Under the pieces are notes generated by a model. It saw only the letters and a list, made by a program, of their open reading frames with translations. It did no database searches and had not been told where the DNA came from. From Eubacterium sp. MSJ-33 (GTDB lineage Bacteria; Bacillota; Clostridia; Lachnospirales; Lachnospiraceae), in contig NZ_CP076562.1 of assembly GCF_022174665.1 (NCBI RefSeq), positions 2,434,525-2,498,524 of the forward strand: DNA of 64,000 nt, written 5' to 3'. Positions 34,074 through 43,058 of this stretch are shown here, piece after piece. The position numbers and the translations under genes are program-made. Within the stretch, counting starts at the first letter, position 1; every line of letters starts with the position of its first letter.

Positions 34074-36119
34074 ATGAATTTTCGAGTGATAAAACAGTTA
34101 TATAAGAAGGAAATGTTGGACGTTCTGCGGGATAAGAAAACTGTGATCATGATGCTGATCGTGCCGATTCTCATCTATCCGCTGATGTTTGTCGGTGGTA
34201 TGGTCATGATGTCGAAGGTGACAACGCAGATGGATACACAGACGTATGAAATTGCGGTTGATTTCATGGATACGAATCCGGAGCTTGTCCGGATGTTTCT
34301 GCAACCGGATGATGACACGCTGCATTTTAAGCTGTGTGACCTGAATGTCATGAATGCAGATATTTCGATGATCCTGCGGGGAGAAAAGATTAATGCAATC
34401 GTATATGAAAATGAAGATGGAACCGGATATAATATCGCGTATCTGTCCTCAGTTACGAATTCAAGCTATGCGGAACAGAAGGTGCGTCAGGTGCTTGAAG
34501 CATACTCGGATTCCCTGACGAATCAGAGCCTTCTTGAGGCGGGCTTAGACCCGGATGCGGTTCTGCATCCGATTCAGGTGGAGGCCGATGATCGTGCGAC
34601 GACCGAGGAGTCAACTGGAAGTCTGCTCGGCGTAATCGTGCCATTTATGCTTGTTGTGAGTCTGCTGATGGGAACGATGTACCCGGCAATCGATACGACA
34701 GCCGGAGAACGGGAACGTGGAACGCTGGAGACGATATTGACGCTTCCGGTCACGAATCAGGAACTGATATTTAGCAAATTCCTGACCGTTGGAACGATAG
34801 GAATCGCGTCCGCTTTGTTGAATGTGTTATCTATGGGCGGAATCGGAATCTATGTCTATAAGCTTGCGGCACAGACAATGGCGCTGCAGCAGGGAATCCG
34901 TATATCCCGGTTTGTTCCGGCGATTTTAGTCTGTGCACTGTGCGTGCTTGCATTTGCTGTGCTGATCAGTGCACTTTCCATGTGCTTCTGCGTATTTGCG
35001 AAGACGTATAAGGAGGCGAACAACTATATCACACCACTTATGCTGCTTGTGATGTTCGCATCATTTGTCGGATTTATGCCGAACGTATCGCTTACCCGGA
35101 ATATGGCACTCGTCCCGGTCGCAAATATCTGCCTGCTGATCCGGGATCTGCTGGCATTTAAGTTCAGTTTCTCGACGATCACGATTGTGCTGTTTAGCAA
35201 CATTGCCTATGGTGTGATTGCGGTGCTTCTGCTCGGAAAACTCTATAACAGTGAGGCAATCCTGTTCGGAGATGGAACCGGAAATGTACAGATCTTCGAA
35301 CGGAGGAGCAATATGCGTAAAGGCGGAGTACCATCGGTTGGAGATGCCTGTCTGGCACTTCCGATCGTGCTTGTCCTAATGATTTATGTGGGCGGCTTTG
35401 CAAGTACGAAAGGAATGCTTTCCGGACTTTTTGCAACGCAGGGAATCGTGGCGGGCGTGCCGGTTTTAATGACACTTTATACGAAGAAGGATTGGAAGAA
35501 GACGTTCCGGATCCGTCTTTGCAGGCCTGGGTTTTGGGTGGGCGGAACCTTCCTGATTCTCGGTGCGATCGCACTTGGCATAATCGTAACATCAATCACA
35601 AGCGTTCTGTTCCCGAACAGTGCGGATGCGGTGGCAACATCGATGGATGAGATCTATCGGATGGGGTATGGAGCAAGTATTCTGATTGTTGCGCTGCTTC
35701 CTGCCGTGTGCGAGGAGCTTTTGTTCCGGGGATTTCTGTATTCTTCGTTTGAAGCGCGAATGACACAGGGAAAGGCAATCGTACTCGTATCTGTGATATT
35801 CGGCCTCTATCATATGAATGTTGTGCAGTCAACGACGACTGTGGTGATCGGACTTGCAATCTGTTATCTGTCTGCACAGTCGGAGAGTCTGTTCCCTGGA
35901 ATCCTGATGCATTTTCTGAACAATGCACTGTCGGTGACACAGACATTTTATTACGATGCGGTATCAAAATATTTGAAAGGGAATTCTGGGACGCCAGGCG
36001 CCCTGTTCGAATTGATTTATATACTCTTATTTGGAATCGTGTTCTGTGTGATCGGAACAAAAATTGTGAAACATACGCGAAAAAAATGCGCATCAATTGA
36101 GTCGGCTGAAAAGCTGTGA
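34074..36119 (+). CDS. ABC-2 permease fused to CPBP intramembrane protease
   Basis: 681 residues. The N-terminal two thirds is a NatB-like ABC-2 permease: a first helix at ~22-45, a large extracellular loop, then VPFMLVVSLLMGTMYPAIDTTAGERERGTLETIL and further helices. The C-terminal third (about 500-665) is a CPBP/Abi-type membrane protease with EELLFRGF, FGLYHMN and HFLNN, all three active-site motifs intact. It begins two bases after the ATPase stop. Such fusions are known but their substrate is not; self-immunity, protein maturation or toxin processing are options. Confidence 0.85.
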   Translation: MNFRVIKQLYKKEMLDVLRDKKTVIMMLIVPILIYPLMFVGGMVMMSKVTTQMDTQTYEIAVDFMDTNPELVRMFLQPDDDTLHFKLCDLNVMNADISMILRGEKINAIVYENEDGTGYNIAYLSSVTNSSYAEQKVRQVLEAYSDSLTNQSLLEAGLDPDAVLHPIQVEADDRATTEESTGSLLGVIVPFMLVVSLLMGTMYPAIDTTAGERERGTLETILTLPVTNQELIFSKFLTVGTIGIASALLNVLSMGGIGIYVYKLAAQTMALQQGIRISRFVPAILVCALCVLAFAVLISALSMCFCVFAKTYKEANNYITPLMLLVMFASFVGFMPNVSLTRNMALVPVANICLLIRDLLAFKFSFSTITIVLFSNIAYGVIAVLLLGKLYNSEAILFGDGTGNVQIFERRSNMRKGGVPSVGDACLALPIVLVLMIYVGGFASTKGMLSGLFATQGIVAGVPVLMTLYTKKDWKKTFRIRLCRPGFWVGGTFLILGAIALGIIVTSITSVLFPNSADAVATSMDEIYRMGYGASILIVALLPAVCEELLFRGFLYSSFEARMTQGKAIVLVSVIFGLYHMNVVQSTTTVVIGLAICYLSAQSESLFPGILMHFLNNALSVTQTFYYDAVSKYLKGNSGTPGALFELIYILLFGIVFCVIGTKIVKHTRKKCASIESAEKL

Positions 36120-36171
36120 TATAATTAGATAGCAGAAACATTATTTTGACGGATTCGGATGAGGAATACAT

Positions 36172-37158
36172 ATGAATGAGAAAAAAAGAGATTATGAGAT
36201 CAACTGGCCGCATGTGATTTTAGTTGGTGCAATTGCGGTTGTGCTCGTATTGATTGGATTGATCATAGGAATTAACATTGGAAAAAGTAAGAGACATAAA
36301 CCGGCTCTGGTGGGTAGAGATGGATATACATGGTCATTGCAGCCGGGTGCGGAGGCACAGATGATCTATGCGAATTTCTGGCAGTTTGCACAGGCAAGTT
36401 ATGTACTGGTTGGAGATATTCCGAATTGCCAGTTTTATAAGATTGTAAAAGAAGTGCCACGAAACGATTTCCAGACGGACGATTTTTATATGGAAGATGG
36501 AGACAGTACGGTAATGGCATATCACAATGCCGAAGGAACGAGAATTTCGGAGCTTGCGGTAGACATATCATCGTACCAGTCAGAGCTTGACTGGGATGCC
36601 TTAAAACAGGCAGGCGTTACGATTGCGTTTATCCGTGTTGGATATCGCGGATATGGTTCCGAAGGAAAGCTTGTGGCAGATGATATGTTTCAGACACATA
36701 TAGAGGCAGCGAAAGCAGCAGGAATCAAAGTCGGAATGTATTTTTATAGTCAGGCAATGAATTACGAGGAAGGTGTAGAGGAGGCACAGTTTGCGCTGGA
36801 TCTTGCATCGGATTATACATTGGATATGCCGGTTGTGATTGATACAGAGGAAGTCTATGCGGATGGAGCGAGAACTGCAGATATCACGGTGGATGAGCGG
36901 ACGGATGGCGTTGTCGGATTCTGTGAAACTGTGAAGAATGCGGGATATGTGCCAATGATCTATTCTCATAGAAACTGGTTTGTTCAGAAGCTGGACATGA
37001 CGCGGCTTGGTGATTATAAATTATGGCTTGCACATTATGCAAACCAGCCGGATTTTCCGTATTTATATGCAGGATGGCAGTATACCGGTAGTGGAACAAT
37101 CGCTGGAATCGGGCAGGAATTAGACTTAAATGTATGGCTGGATGGCAGTGTTTATTAG
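36172..37158 (+). CDS. GH25-family muramidase, membrane-anchored
   Basis: 328 residues. One N-terminal helix (about 15-38) acts as an uncleaved anchor. A spacer of ~90 residues precedes a glycoside hydrolase 25 domain beginning AVDISSYQSELDWDALK near 124, with IRVGYRGYG and PVVIDTEEV holding the usual acidic residues. It cuts the glycan backbone of peptidoglycan at the cell surface. The distal gene at 37171 follows after 12 bases. Confidence 0.86.
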   Translation: MNEKKRDYEINWPHVILVGAIAVVLVLIGLIIGINIGKSKRHKPALVGRDGYTWSLQPGAEAQMIYANFWQFAQASYVLVGDIPNCQFYKIVKEVPRNDFQTDDFYMEDGDSTVMAYHNAEGTRISELAVDISSYQSELDWDALKQAGVTIAFIRVGYRGYGSEGKLVADDMFQTHIEAAKAAGIKVGMYFYSQAMNYEEGVEEAQFALDLASDYTLDMPVVIDTEEVYADGARTADITVDERTDGVVGFCETVKNAGYVPMIYSHRNWFVQKLDMTRLGDYKLWLAHYANQPDFPYLYAGWQYTGSGTIAGIGQELDLNVWLDGSVY

Positions 37159-37170
37159 GAGTGAGAGACT

Positions 37171-39084
37171 ATGTTGAATTGGGATGCCGCATACGATTAT
37201 GCAGCGATTTATTTGCTCTTGATCATAATTGTATGGTATTTTCATGAAAAAAGAATACCGCTTGCCAGTCATCGCACCTTTTTGGTTGCCTTGGCAACTG
37301 TGTTTACGTCGACTGGGCTGGAGATTGTAAGTATAAGACTGGCACAGACATATGGCACGGAAGGACAGACAGGCTTCTGGGTAGCAAGTACGCTTCAGCA
37401 TCTGGCGTTGAACGCAACCCCGTTGTTGCTTGCGTATTATGCGATACAGATTGCGAATATTGATGCAAAGCAGACGATGCACGCGAAGTGGATGTTGTCG
37501 CTGCTTGGGGCGGTGGATGTGTTTGTGCTTGTATCAAATCCTTTCTTAAACTGGGTGTATGAAGCGGACGGAAATCAATACACATATGGGTATGGCGTAC
37601 TGGTATTAGTGGCCGTTGCCATACTCGCAACTGTTGCATGTTCGGTGGTGGTGCTTCACCAGGGCAACCGGGCGCTGACTGCAAGGATGACGGTTATCAT
37701 ATTTCATCTGTTGTTTGTTGTGGCAGCAGTATTCGTACAGTTATCGACGCATGTGTTAATCCTGAATCTCGGGATTAGTACGGTCTGCTTGTCACTATAC
37801 TATTATCTGCAGAATCCGAATGACGTGATTGATACAGTTACAAGACAGTTTAACCGTCGGTTTCTGGGAGAATATCTGCACACCTTTTTCCTGAACAAGA
37901 AGCCATTTGGCGTCATTGTTGTTGCGATGGATGATTTTAAATTTATCAACAAGACATATGGTGTGGAAAATGGAGACAATCTGTTGCGGCAGGTTGGCAC
38001 ATTTATGGAAGGGCTGCATTATTCGAAAACGGTGTTCCGGTTAGGGGCAGATCAGTTCTGTATGATTGTGTATAAAGATCTGGATCAGATTGATGAGATT
38101 GCCAAGAGTGTCAATGAGCGGTTCCGGCATCCGTGGTTCAGTGAAAATCAGGCAGGAATCATGATGTCGGCATCTATCTGTTGTCTGAACTGCCCGGAGG
38201 ATGCATCCAACTATGGTCAGTTGATCGAGGTGATGGATTATTCAATGTCCATGGCAAAAAAGATGCAGAAGGGTGTGATCTCACATGCAGGGGACTATGA
38301 TCTTGGGAAGATCAAACAGGATAAGGCAATTGAGAAGGCTGTGAAGCAGGCACTGGACCGCGATGAACTCATGGTATATTATCAGCCGATATTCTCAGTA
38401 GAAAAGGGTGTATATAATTCGGCGGAAGCTTTGGTGCGTTTGAACGATGCGGAGCTTGGATGGATTTCACCGGAAGATTTTATTCCAATTGCAGAACGCA
38501 ATGGACTGATTATTGAGATGGGAGAAATCATTCTTGAGAAAGTATGCCGGTTTATTCATGATTTTAAATTGTCACAGACAACCGTGGAATATATCGAGGT
38601 CAACATCAGTCCGGTGCAGCTTATGCAGCAGCATTTTTCGGATCGTGTAAAGCAGATCATGGAGAAATACGGGGTACAGCCGAATCAGATCAATATTGAA
38701 ATTACAGAGACCGCAACAATCAGTATGGCGGATACGGTGAATGCCAATATTATGGATCTGGTTGCATACGGAATCAAGTTCTCTCTGGATGATTATGGAT
38801 CTGGTTATGCGAATATTGAATATATCAACCATATGCCGTTTTCTATTATCAAATTAGATAAATATATTATCTGGGATGCATTTAAGAGTACAAAAGCCGG
38901 AATTACGTTGAAACATACGATCGGTATGTTGAATGAATTAGAATTGCATATTGTGGCAGAGGGCGTGGAGACCGCGGAAATGCGCGATCACCTTGCCGAT
39001 ATTGGCTGCCATTATATGCAGGGCTGGTATTATAGTAAGGCTGTTGCAGATCAGGATTTTATGCGTCTGATCGAGATGCAGTAG
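37171..39084 (+). CDS. Membrane protein with degenerate GGDEF and EAL domain
   Basis: 637 residues. Seven or so membrane helices (1-215), then a GGDEF-fold domain in which the active site reads RLGADQF instead of GGDEF, so cyclase activity is unlikely. A C-terminal EAL domain follows (AEALVRL, NISPVQLM, ETATISM, SLDDYGSGYANIEY, KLDKYI, AEGVET), with most metal and catalytic residues kept. It probably degrades cyclic di-GMP, with the GGDEF part perhaps sensing GTP. Probable operon with the muramidase. Confidence 0.85.
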   Translation: MLNWDAAYDYAAIYLLLIIIVWYFHEKRIPLASHRTFLVALATVFTSTGLEIVSIRLAQTYGTEGQTGFWVASTLQHLALNATPLLLAYYAIQIANIDAKQTMHAKWMLSLLGAVDVFVLVSNPFLNWVYEADGNQYTYGYGVLVLVAVAILATVACSVVVLHQGNRALTARMTVIIFHLLFVVAAVFVQLSTHVLILNLGISTVCLSLYYYLQNPNDVIDTVTRQFNRRFLGEYLHTFFLNKKPFGVIVVAMDDFKFINKTYGVENGDNLLRQVGTFMEGLHYSKTVFRLGADQFCMIVYKDLDQIDEIAKSVNERFRHPWFSENQAGIMMSASICCLNCPEDASNYGQLIEVMDYSMSMAKKMQKGVISHAGDYDLGKIKQDKAIEKAVKQALDRDELMVYYQPIFSVEKGVYNSAEALVRLNDAELGWISPEDFIPIAERNGLIIEMGEIILEKVCRFIHDFKLSQTTVEYIEVNISPVQLMQQHFSDRVKQIMEKYGVQPNQINIEITETATISMADTVNANIMDLVAYGIKFSLDDYGSGYANIEYINHMPFSIIKLDKYIIWDAFKSTKAGITLKHTIGMLNELELHIVAEGVETAEMRDHLADIGCHYMQGWYYSKAVADQDFMRLIEMQ

Positions 39085-39085
39085 C

Positions 39086-40369
39086 TTACATATTCCACAG
39101 TCCGTAAGCAGGAATATTCAGGGTGTCTCCATCGAGAGACACCTGATTAAAACTGATCTTGACTGTAATTTTTGTGTTTGCATTTTTGTTGCGGAAGGTT
39201 TTGATGTTCTGTGCTTTGGAGTTTGGCACAAAACGGATATCCACAGGCACGGGGGCATCTTCACCTTCGTATACAAAAGGAACACGGGCGGTTGCACCGG
39301 ATACCCAGTAATACAAATAAGGAATTTTGCTGCTGAGTTCCTGAAAGATAAACTGTTCTGCGATGGCACCGCATTTTTCTTCTAAAATATCATTTACATC
39401 AATGTCTTCGCTCATAGGCAGACCATAGGCTGCACGAAGTAATCCATGATCAATGAAAAACAATTCAAACGATTTATAATCCACATGCTCTTCAAGTGGA
39501 AGCGTTCCGTTTGTAAGGCGGGGAAGTTTGCGGGCAAGTCCAAGGCTGCAGAGAGCCTGCGCTGCTTCGGCATATTCCCTGCTTCTGGCATTGGAATCGA
39601 CACATTTATACATAAATTTCTTGTTCTCGCGGGCAAGCTGTTCCGGAATGCTTCGGAGGATACGTTTGCAGCGCTGATAGAGTGCTGTGCTGAAAGTCTG
39701 TTTTGTAAGCTGAATGTAATCTTCGAGCATAGCTTCCTGCATGGGACGGACAACTGTGAGATCTCTATTTTTCAGATAGGCATGTACAATCCCTGGCATG
39801 CCACCAACTAGCAGATATTCGCGCAGCATGGAAGAAATTGCTCCGATTTCAAGGTTCGTGAGCGGGGTGTCTTTGTGCTTGGCAATTGCGTCTAAAAACG
39901 GGTGAGCCTTGCTTGCGATCATGTACTCCTCGAATGTCATCGGACGCATCCGGAGGATATCAAAGACATCTGGATGGCTGTATTCAAATTCTGTGAATTC
40001 CATGGAAGATGCAATCAGACAGATTGTGTATTCCGGGTGATTCTTTCGAAAGGCATAGAAGAATTCTGCACAATTCGGAACAATCTGTACTTCGTCAAAA
40101 ATAAATATACTTTCTGATATGTCGTCAATGGAAAAACGCTGAGACAGCAATAATTCCATATTTGCTTCTCCAGATATTGCATCCTGACAGGCAGCGTCTT
40201 CAGCGAGATTGATATAAAACTGCTGTTTGAAAAAGGCGGTGGCAAAATCCCGTACTGTCCAGGTTTTTCCGACACCTTTAGCTCCCTTTACATATAGAAT
40301 TTTACGCTTTGTCTGGTCGTACCAGCCAGCAAAATCATTGATTATATTTCGATACATCCGTGCATGCAC
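39086..40369 (-). CDS. AAA-type ATPase with DUF4143-like C-terminus
   Basis: 427 residues. Walker A GAKGVGKT near residue 30 and Walker B IFIFDEVQ near 90. The arrangement of the AAA core, EYLLVGGMPG and a nuclease-like C-terminal domain with FELFFIDHGLL and GAIAEQFIFQEL is that of the widespread AAA_14/DUF4143 ATPases. Their role is unclear. The stop nearly abuts the EAL gene on the other strand. ATG 40369 or ATG 40357; AAAGGGG lies upstream of both. Minus-strand TTGACA/TAAAAT promoter near 40418-40390. Confidence 0.75.
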   Translation of the reverse strand: MHARMYRNIINDFAGWYDQTKRKILYVKGAKGVGKTWTVRDFATAFFKQQFYINLAEDAACQDAISGEANMELLLSQRFSIDDISESIFIFDEVQIVPNCAEFFYAFRKNHPEYTICLIASSMEFTEFEYSHPDVFDILRMRPMTFEEYMIASKAHPFLDAIAKHKDTPLTNLEIGAISSMLREYLLVGGMPGIVHAYLKNRDLTVVRPMQEAMLEDYIQLTKQTFSTALYQRCKRILRSIPEQLARENKKFMYKCVDSNARSREYAEAAQALCSLGLARKLPRLTNGTLPLEEHVDYKSFELFFIDHGLLRAAYGLPMSEDIDVNDILEEKCGAIAEQFIFQELSSKIPYLYYWVSGATARVPFVYEGEDAPVPVDIRFVPNSKAQNIKTFRNKNANTKITVKISFNQVSLDGDTLNIPAYGLWNM

Positions 40370-40432
40370 CCCTTTGCGTATTATATGAAAATATTTTAGT
40401 CAATAATATAGGGAGTGTCAACAAGAATTAGG

Positions 40433-40461
40433 TTGTTTCCAACGATCAGAAATGGTATAAT
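40433..40461 (+). promoter_or_regulatory. Promoter of the AI-2E transporter gene
   Basis: TTGTTT (40433-40438), 17-bp spacer, perfect TATAAT (40456-40461), 42 bases before GTG 40504. Confidence 0.7.
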
Positions 40462-40503
40462 GTAAACCATATAGGCTATTTGGGTAAAGAGAGGGGAAAA
40501 CGC

Positions 40504-41907
40504 GTGAAAAATAAGTGGAACAAAAATATTCTGCAGCTTGGTGTTATGCTTGCACTTGCCGGTTGTGCCTGCATTTTGTTTGCAGAAGTCATCAAACAGT
40601 GGAAATCTATCTTTGGATTTTTTGGCAATGTAGTATCTGCGATGACACCAATCATCATCGGACTTGTGATTGCGTTTTTGTTGAACCCGATCATGATTTA
40701 TATAAGACGCGGTCTCTCCTTTTTAGTTTGTAAAATAAAAAAAGAAGCAGAATATGATTCGGTATATCGTAAGGTGAAGGTGCCTGCATTGATTTTGACT
40801 GTGCTTTTGTTCCTTGGATTACTGGTTGGACTGCTGTGGCTGGTTATCCCACGTGTGTATGAGAGTTTAACGGATCTTGTGAACAGCACAGAGGATTATA
40901 TCAATTCTGCCGAGGCATGGATCAAGAAAGTATTTGCACAGAATCAGATGATTGAGGATAAATTGTCACAGGTACTTGATTATGCGGAAAATAATGTATT
41001 TACGATTTTGAAAGACAAGATCATGCCGAACCTTGACACGATCGTCAAGACGCTATCTTCCGGGGTGGTAGTCGGAATCAAGGCAGTCATGAATTTCCTG
41101 ATCGGTTTGATCGTTATGATCTATTTGCTGATGAGTAAGGATGTATTGCTGGCACAGTGCAAGAAAGTAATCTACTGTCTGTTCTCGAAGAAGACAGGCA
41201 ATAAGATTATGGAAGGCTGCTCGTATGCGAATGTAGTCTTCGGTGGTTTTATTAATGGTAAAATTCTAGATTCCTGTATCATTGGAATTATATGTTTCAT
41301 ATTTACTTCGACTGTGCATATGCGGTATGCGGTGCTGATCAGTGTAGTTGTCGGTGTGACAAATATTATTCCGTTCTTCGGACCATTTATCGGAGCTGTA
41401 CCGGGTGCTCTGTTGGCACTGATGGATGATCCGATCATGTTCGTCGTATTTATTATCTGGATCATTGTATTACAGCAGTTTGACGGTAACATCCTAGGTC
41501 CATTGATCTTGGGTGATGCAACGGGAATCTCCGGTATCTGGGTATTGCTAGCAATCTTAGTTGGCGGTGACTTGTTTGGTGTGGCAGGTATGATCTTAGG
41601 TGTGCCGGTGTTTGCATGTCTGTATGCATTTTTCGCTGTACAGCTCCGGGACAAGCTGCGTGCGAAAGATTTGTCTTCAGCCACAGGCGATTATATCCGG
41701 TTGAAGAAGTTTGATGAGGAGACCGGAGAGCCGATCTACCGGGAGCGCCACGACGAGAGAAAGACACTGCGTGAAAGCCGTATGAAGCAGGTGTTCCGCC
41801 GCTGGATGGAGAAGATGCATCTGAAGAAGCATGAAAATGCGGCCAAGGAAGCAGGGAAAGAAACAAAGAAGGATACAAAAAAGAACACAGAACAGGACGA
41901 GAAATAG
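40504..41907 (+). CDS. AI-2E family transporter
   Basis: 467 residues with eight predicted helices and the family's large soluble loop in the middle. Conserved-looking parts include VPRVYESLTDLVN-like helix, FGGFINGKILDSCIIG and NIIPFFGPFIGAVPGALLAL. The C-terminal ~70 residues are a highly charged Lys/Glu tail. Family members export small molecules or exchange ions; the AI-2 function is proven for few. GTG 40504 follows GAGAGGGG; an upstream TTG lacks a site. Confidence 0.84.
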   Translation: MKNKWNKNILQLGVMLALAGCACILFAEVIKQWKSIFGFFGNVVSAMTPIIIGLVIAFLLNPIMIYIRRGLSFLVCKIKKEAEYDSVYRKVKVPALILTVLLFLGLLVGLLWLVIPRVYESLTDLVNSTEDYINSAEAWIKKVFAQNQMIEDKLSQVLDYAENNVFTILKDKIMPNLDTIVKTLSSGVVVGIKAVMNFLIGLIVMIYLLMSKDVLLAQCKKVIYCLFSKKTGNKIMEGCSYANVVFGGFINGKILDSCIIGIICFIFTSTVHMRYAVLISVVVGVTNIIPFFGPFIGAVPGALLALMDDPIMFVVFIIWIIVLQQFDGNILGPLILGDATGISGIWVLLAILVGGDLFGVAGMILGVPVFACLYAFFAVQLRDKLRAKDLSSATGDYIRLKKFDEETGEPIYRERHDERKTLRESRMKQVFRRWMEKMHLKKHENAAKEAGKETKKDTKKNTEQDEK

Positions 41908-41943
41908 AGGGTTACGGTAAAAGAGAGATAAGGAGGCGTGCGT

Positions 41944-42846
41944 ATGGCAAAAGGAAGCTATGCAACTAAGCAGATTTTGAATTGGATGGAGTATTTTTCA
42001 AAAGAGATGCAGGTAAGTCCGGAGAAGATCAAGCTTCTGGATATTTGTGGAAAACAGAAGAATGTAATACCGACAGTGGAAAGTCATAAGCGTGTGCTGA
42101 TCTTCGCAGATGAATCGCATGAGGATCTGTTCTATGATTTCTGGGAAGCAGGCTTTGGCGACTATGATATGTGGTATGCGGTCGGTATCGAGGAAGAGGG
42201 ACAGGTAAAGCATGTCAAGATCAAAGAGGTGATTAACCGCAAGATTACAGCGCCGACGGTCATCTTTATCCTGAATGAGAAGACAAGAGAGTCTTACCGG
42301 ATCGGTATGCGCAACGAGATGTTCTCAAAGGGACCAATTAAATATGTTGGCAAAGAAATCCGTGCCGTGATCATGAGTCTGCTCGGTGTGGATTCGCAGG
42401 ATACAATCTGTCTGGTAGATGCGGAGAGTATCGCAATTGAGGCAGCGTTTGTGGCAAGCGATGGTACGATTATCTGTGTGGAGAATGACAAAGGTGCGAA
42501 GGATACAATGGAGGACAATGTGAAGCAGTTTGGTGTGCACAATGTTCAGATCATTCCAGATCTGTCAGAAGAGTCTATGGCGAAGATCCCGACACCGCGG
42601 CTTTCCTTTATCGTGGCAAACAAGCATCTCGAAGAAGACATCCAGAGACTGCTGAAGAAGAATCCGAAGATGCAGTTCGTTATCTATACATTGGAGTTAA
42701 ATATCCTGTCCGGTATCAAGCCGCTCTTTGATAAGTATGGTATTTCTAATATGGAAGTATTGCAGATCAATGTAGCGAAGACAAATAAAGACAGTATGTT
42801 TGTAAATCAGCCAGCCCCTTGGCTGATTACCGGAGAGGTGTTATAA
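41944..42846 (+). CDS. CobL/CbiT-like protein lacking SAM-binding glycines
   Basis: 300 residues. From about residue 115 the order of motifs follows the CbiT half of precorrin methyltransferase CobL: GMRNEMFSKGPI, then VGKEIRAVIMSLLGV, IEAAFVASDGTIICVE, DNVKQFGVHNVQIIPD and a late EVLQINVAK. The glycine-rich SAM loop (DIGAGTGS in CbiT) reads LVDAES, with all glycines lost. The first ~110 residues resemble only the end of a CbiE domain (YAVGIEEEGQVKHVKIKEV). No cobalamin genes are nearby. Probably a repurposed non-enzymatic relative. AAGGAGG precedes ATG 41944; the stop overlaps the next start. Confidence 0.55.
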   Translation: MAKGSYATKQILNWMEYFSKEMQVSPEKIKLLDICGKQKNVIPTVESHKRVLIFADESHEDLFYDFWEAGFGDYDMWYAVGIEEEGQVKHVKIKEVINRKITAPTVIFILNEKTRESYRIGMRNEMFSKGPIKYVGKEIRAVIMSLLGVDSQDTICLVDAESIAIEAAFVASDGTIICVENDKGAKDTMEDNVKQFGVHNVQIIPDLSEESMAKIPTPRLSFIVANKHLEEDIQRLLKKNPKMQFVIYTLELNILSGIKPLFDKYGISNMEVLQINVAKTNKDSMFVNQPAPWLITGEVL

Positions 42847-43031
42847 TGGCAATCGAAAATTTACCGAAGGACCCGATGATGCTCTTAAGCTTTGTGAATA
42901 CAAGGCTGCGTGACGATGGCATCGATCTGGACAGTTTTTGTTTACAATTTCAGACTGCAAGAGAAGATCTCGAGCAAAAACTCGCAGCCGTGGATTATAA
43001 ATATGATGAGAAATTAAACCGTTTCGTATAA
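42846..43031 (+). CDS. DUF4250-like small protein
   Basis: 61 residues, starting in the TAATG overlap with the previous stop, hence translationally coupled. Begins MAIENLPKDPMMLLSFVNTK-like and ends YDEKLNRFV, a pattern I associate with the DUF4250 family of Clostridia. Function unknown. It sits 27 bases before leuS. Confidence 0.7.
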   Translation: MAIENLPKDPMMLLSFVNTRLRDDGIDLDSFCLQFQTAREDLEQKLAAVDYKYDEKLNRFV

Positions 43032-43058
43032 GAGGCGGCTTTAGCAAAAGGAGACATT

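Noticed and set aside
35596..36213. 205-codon minus-strand frame opposite the CPBP domain
   Set aside because: It overlaps a strongly supported coding region and has no domain or start signal.
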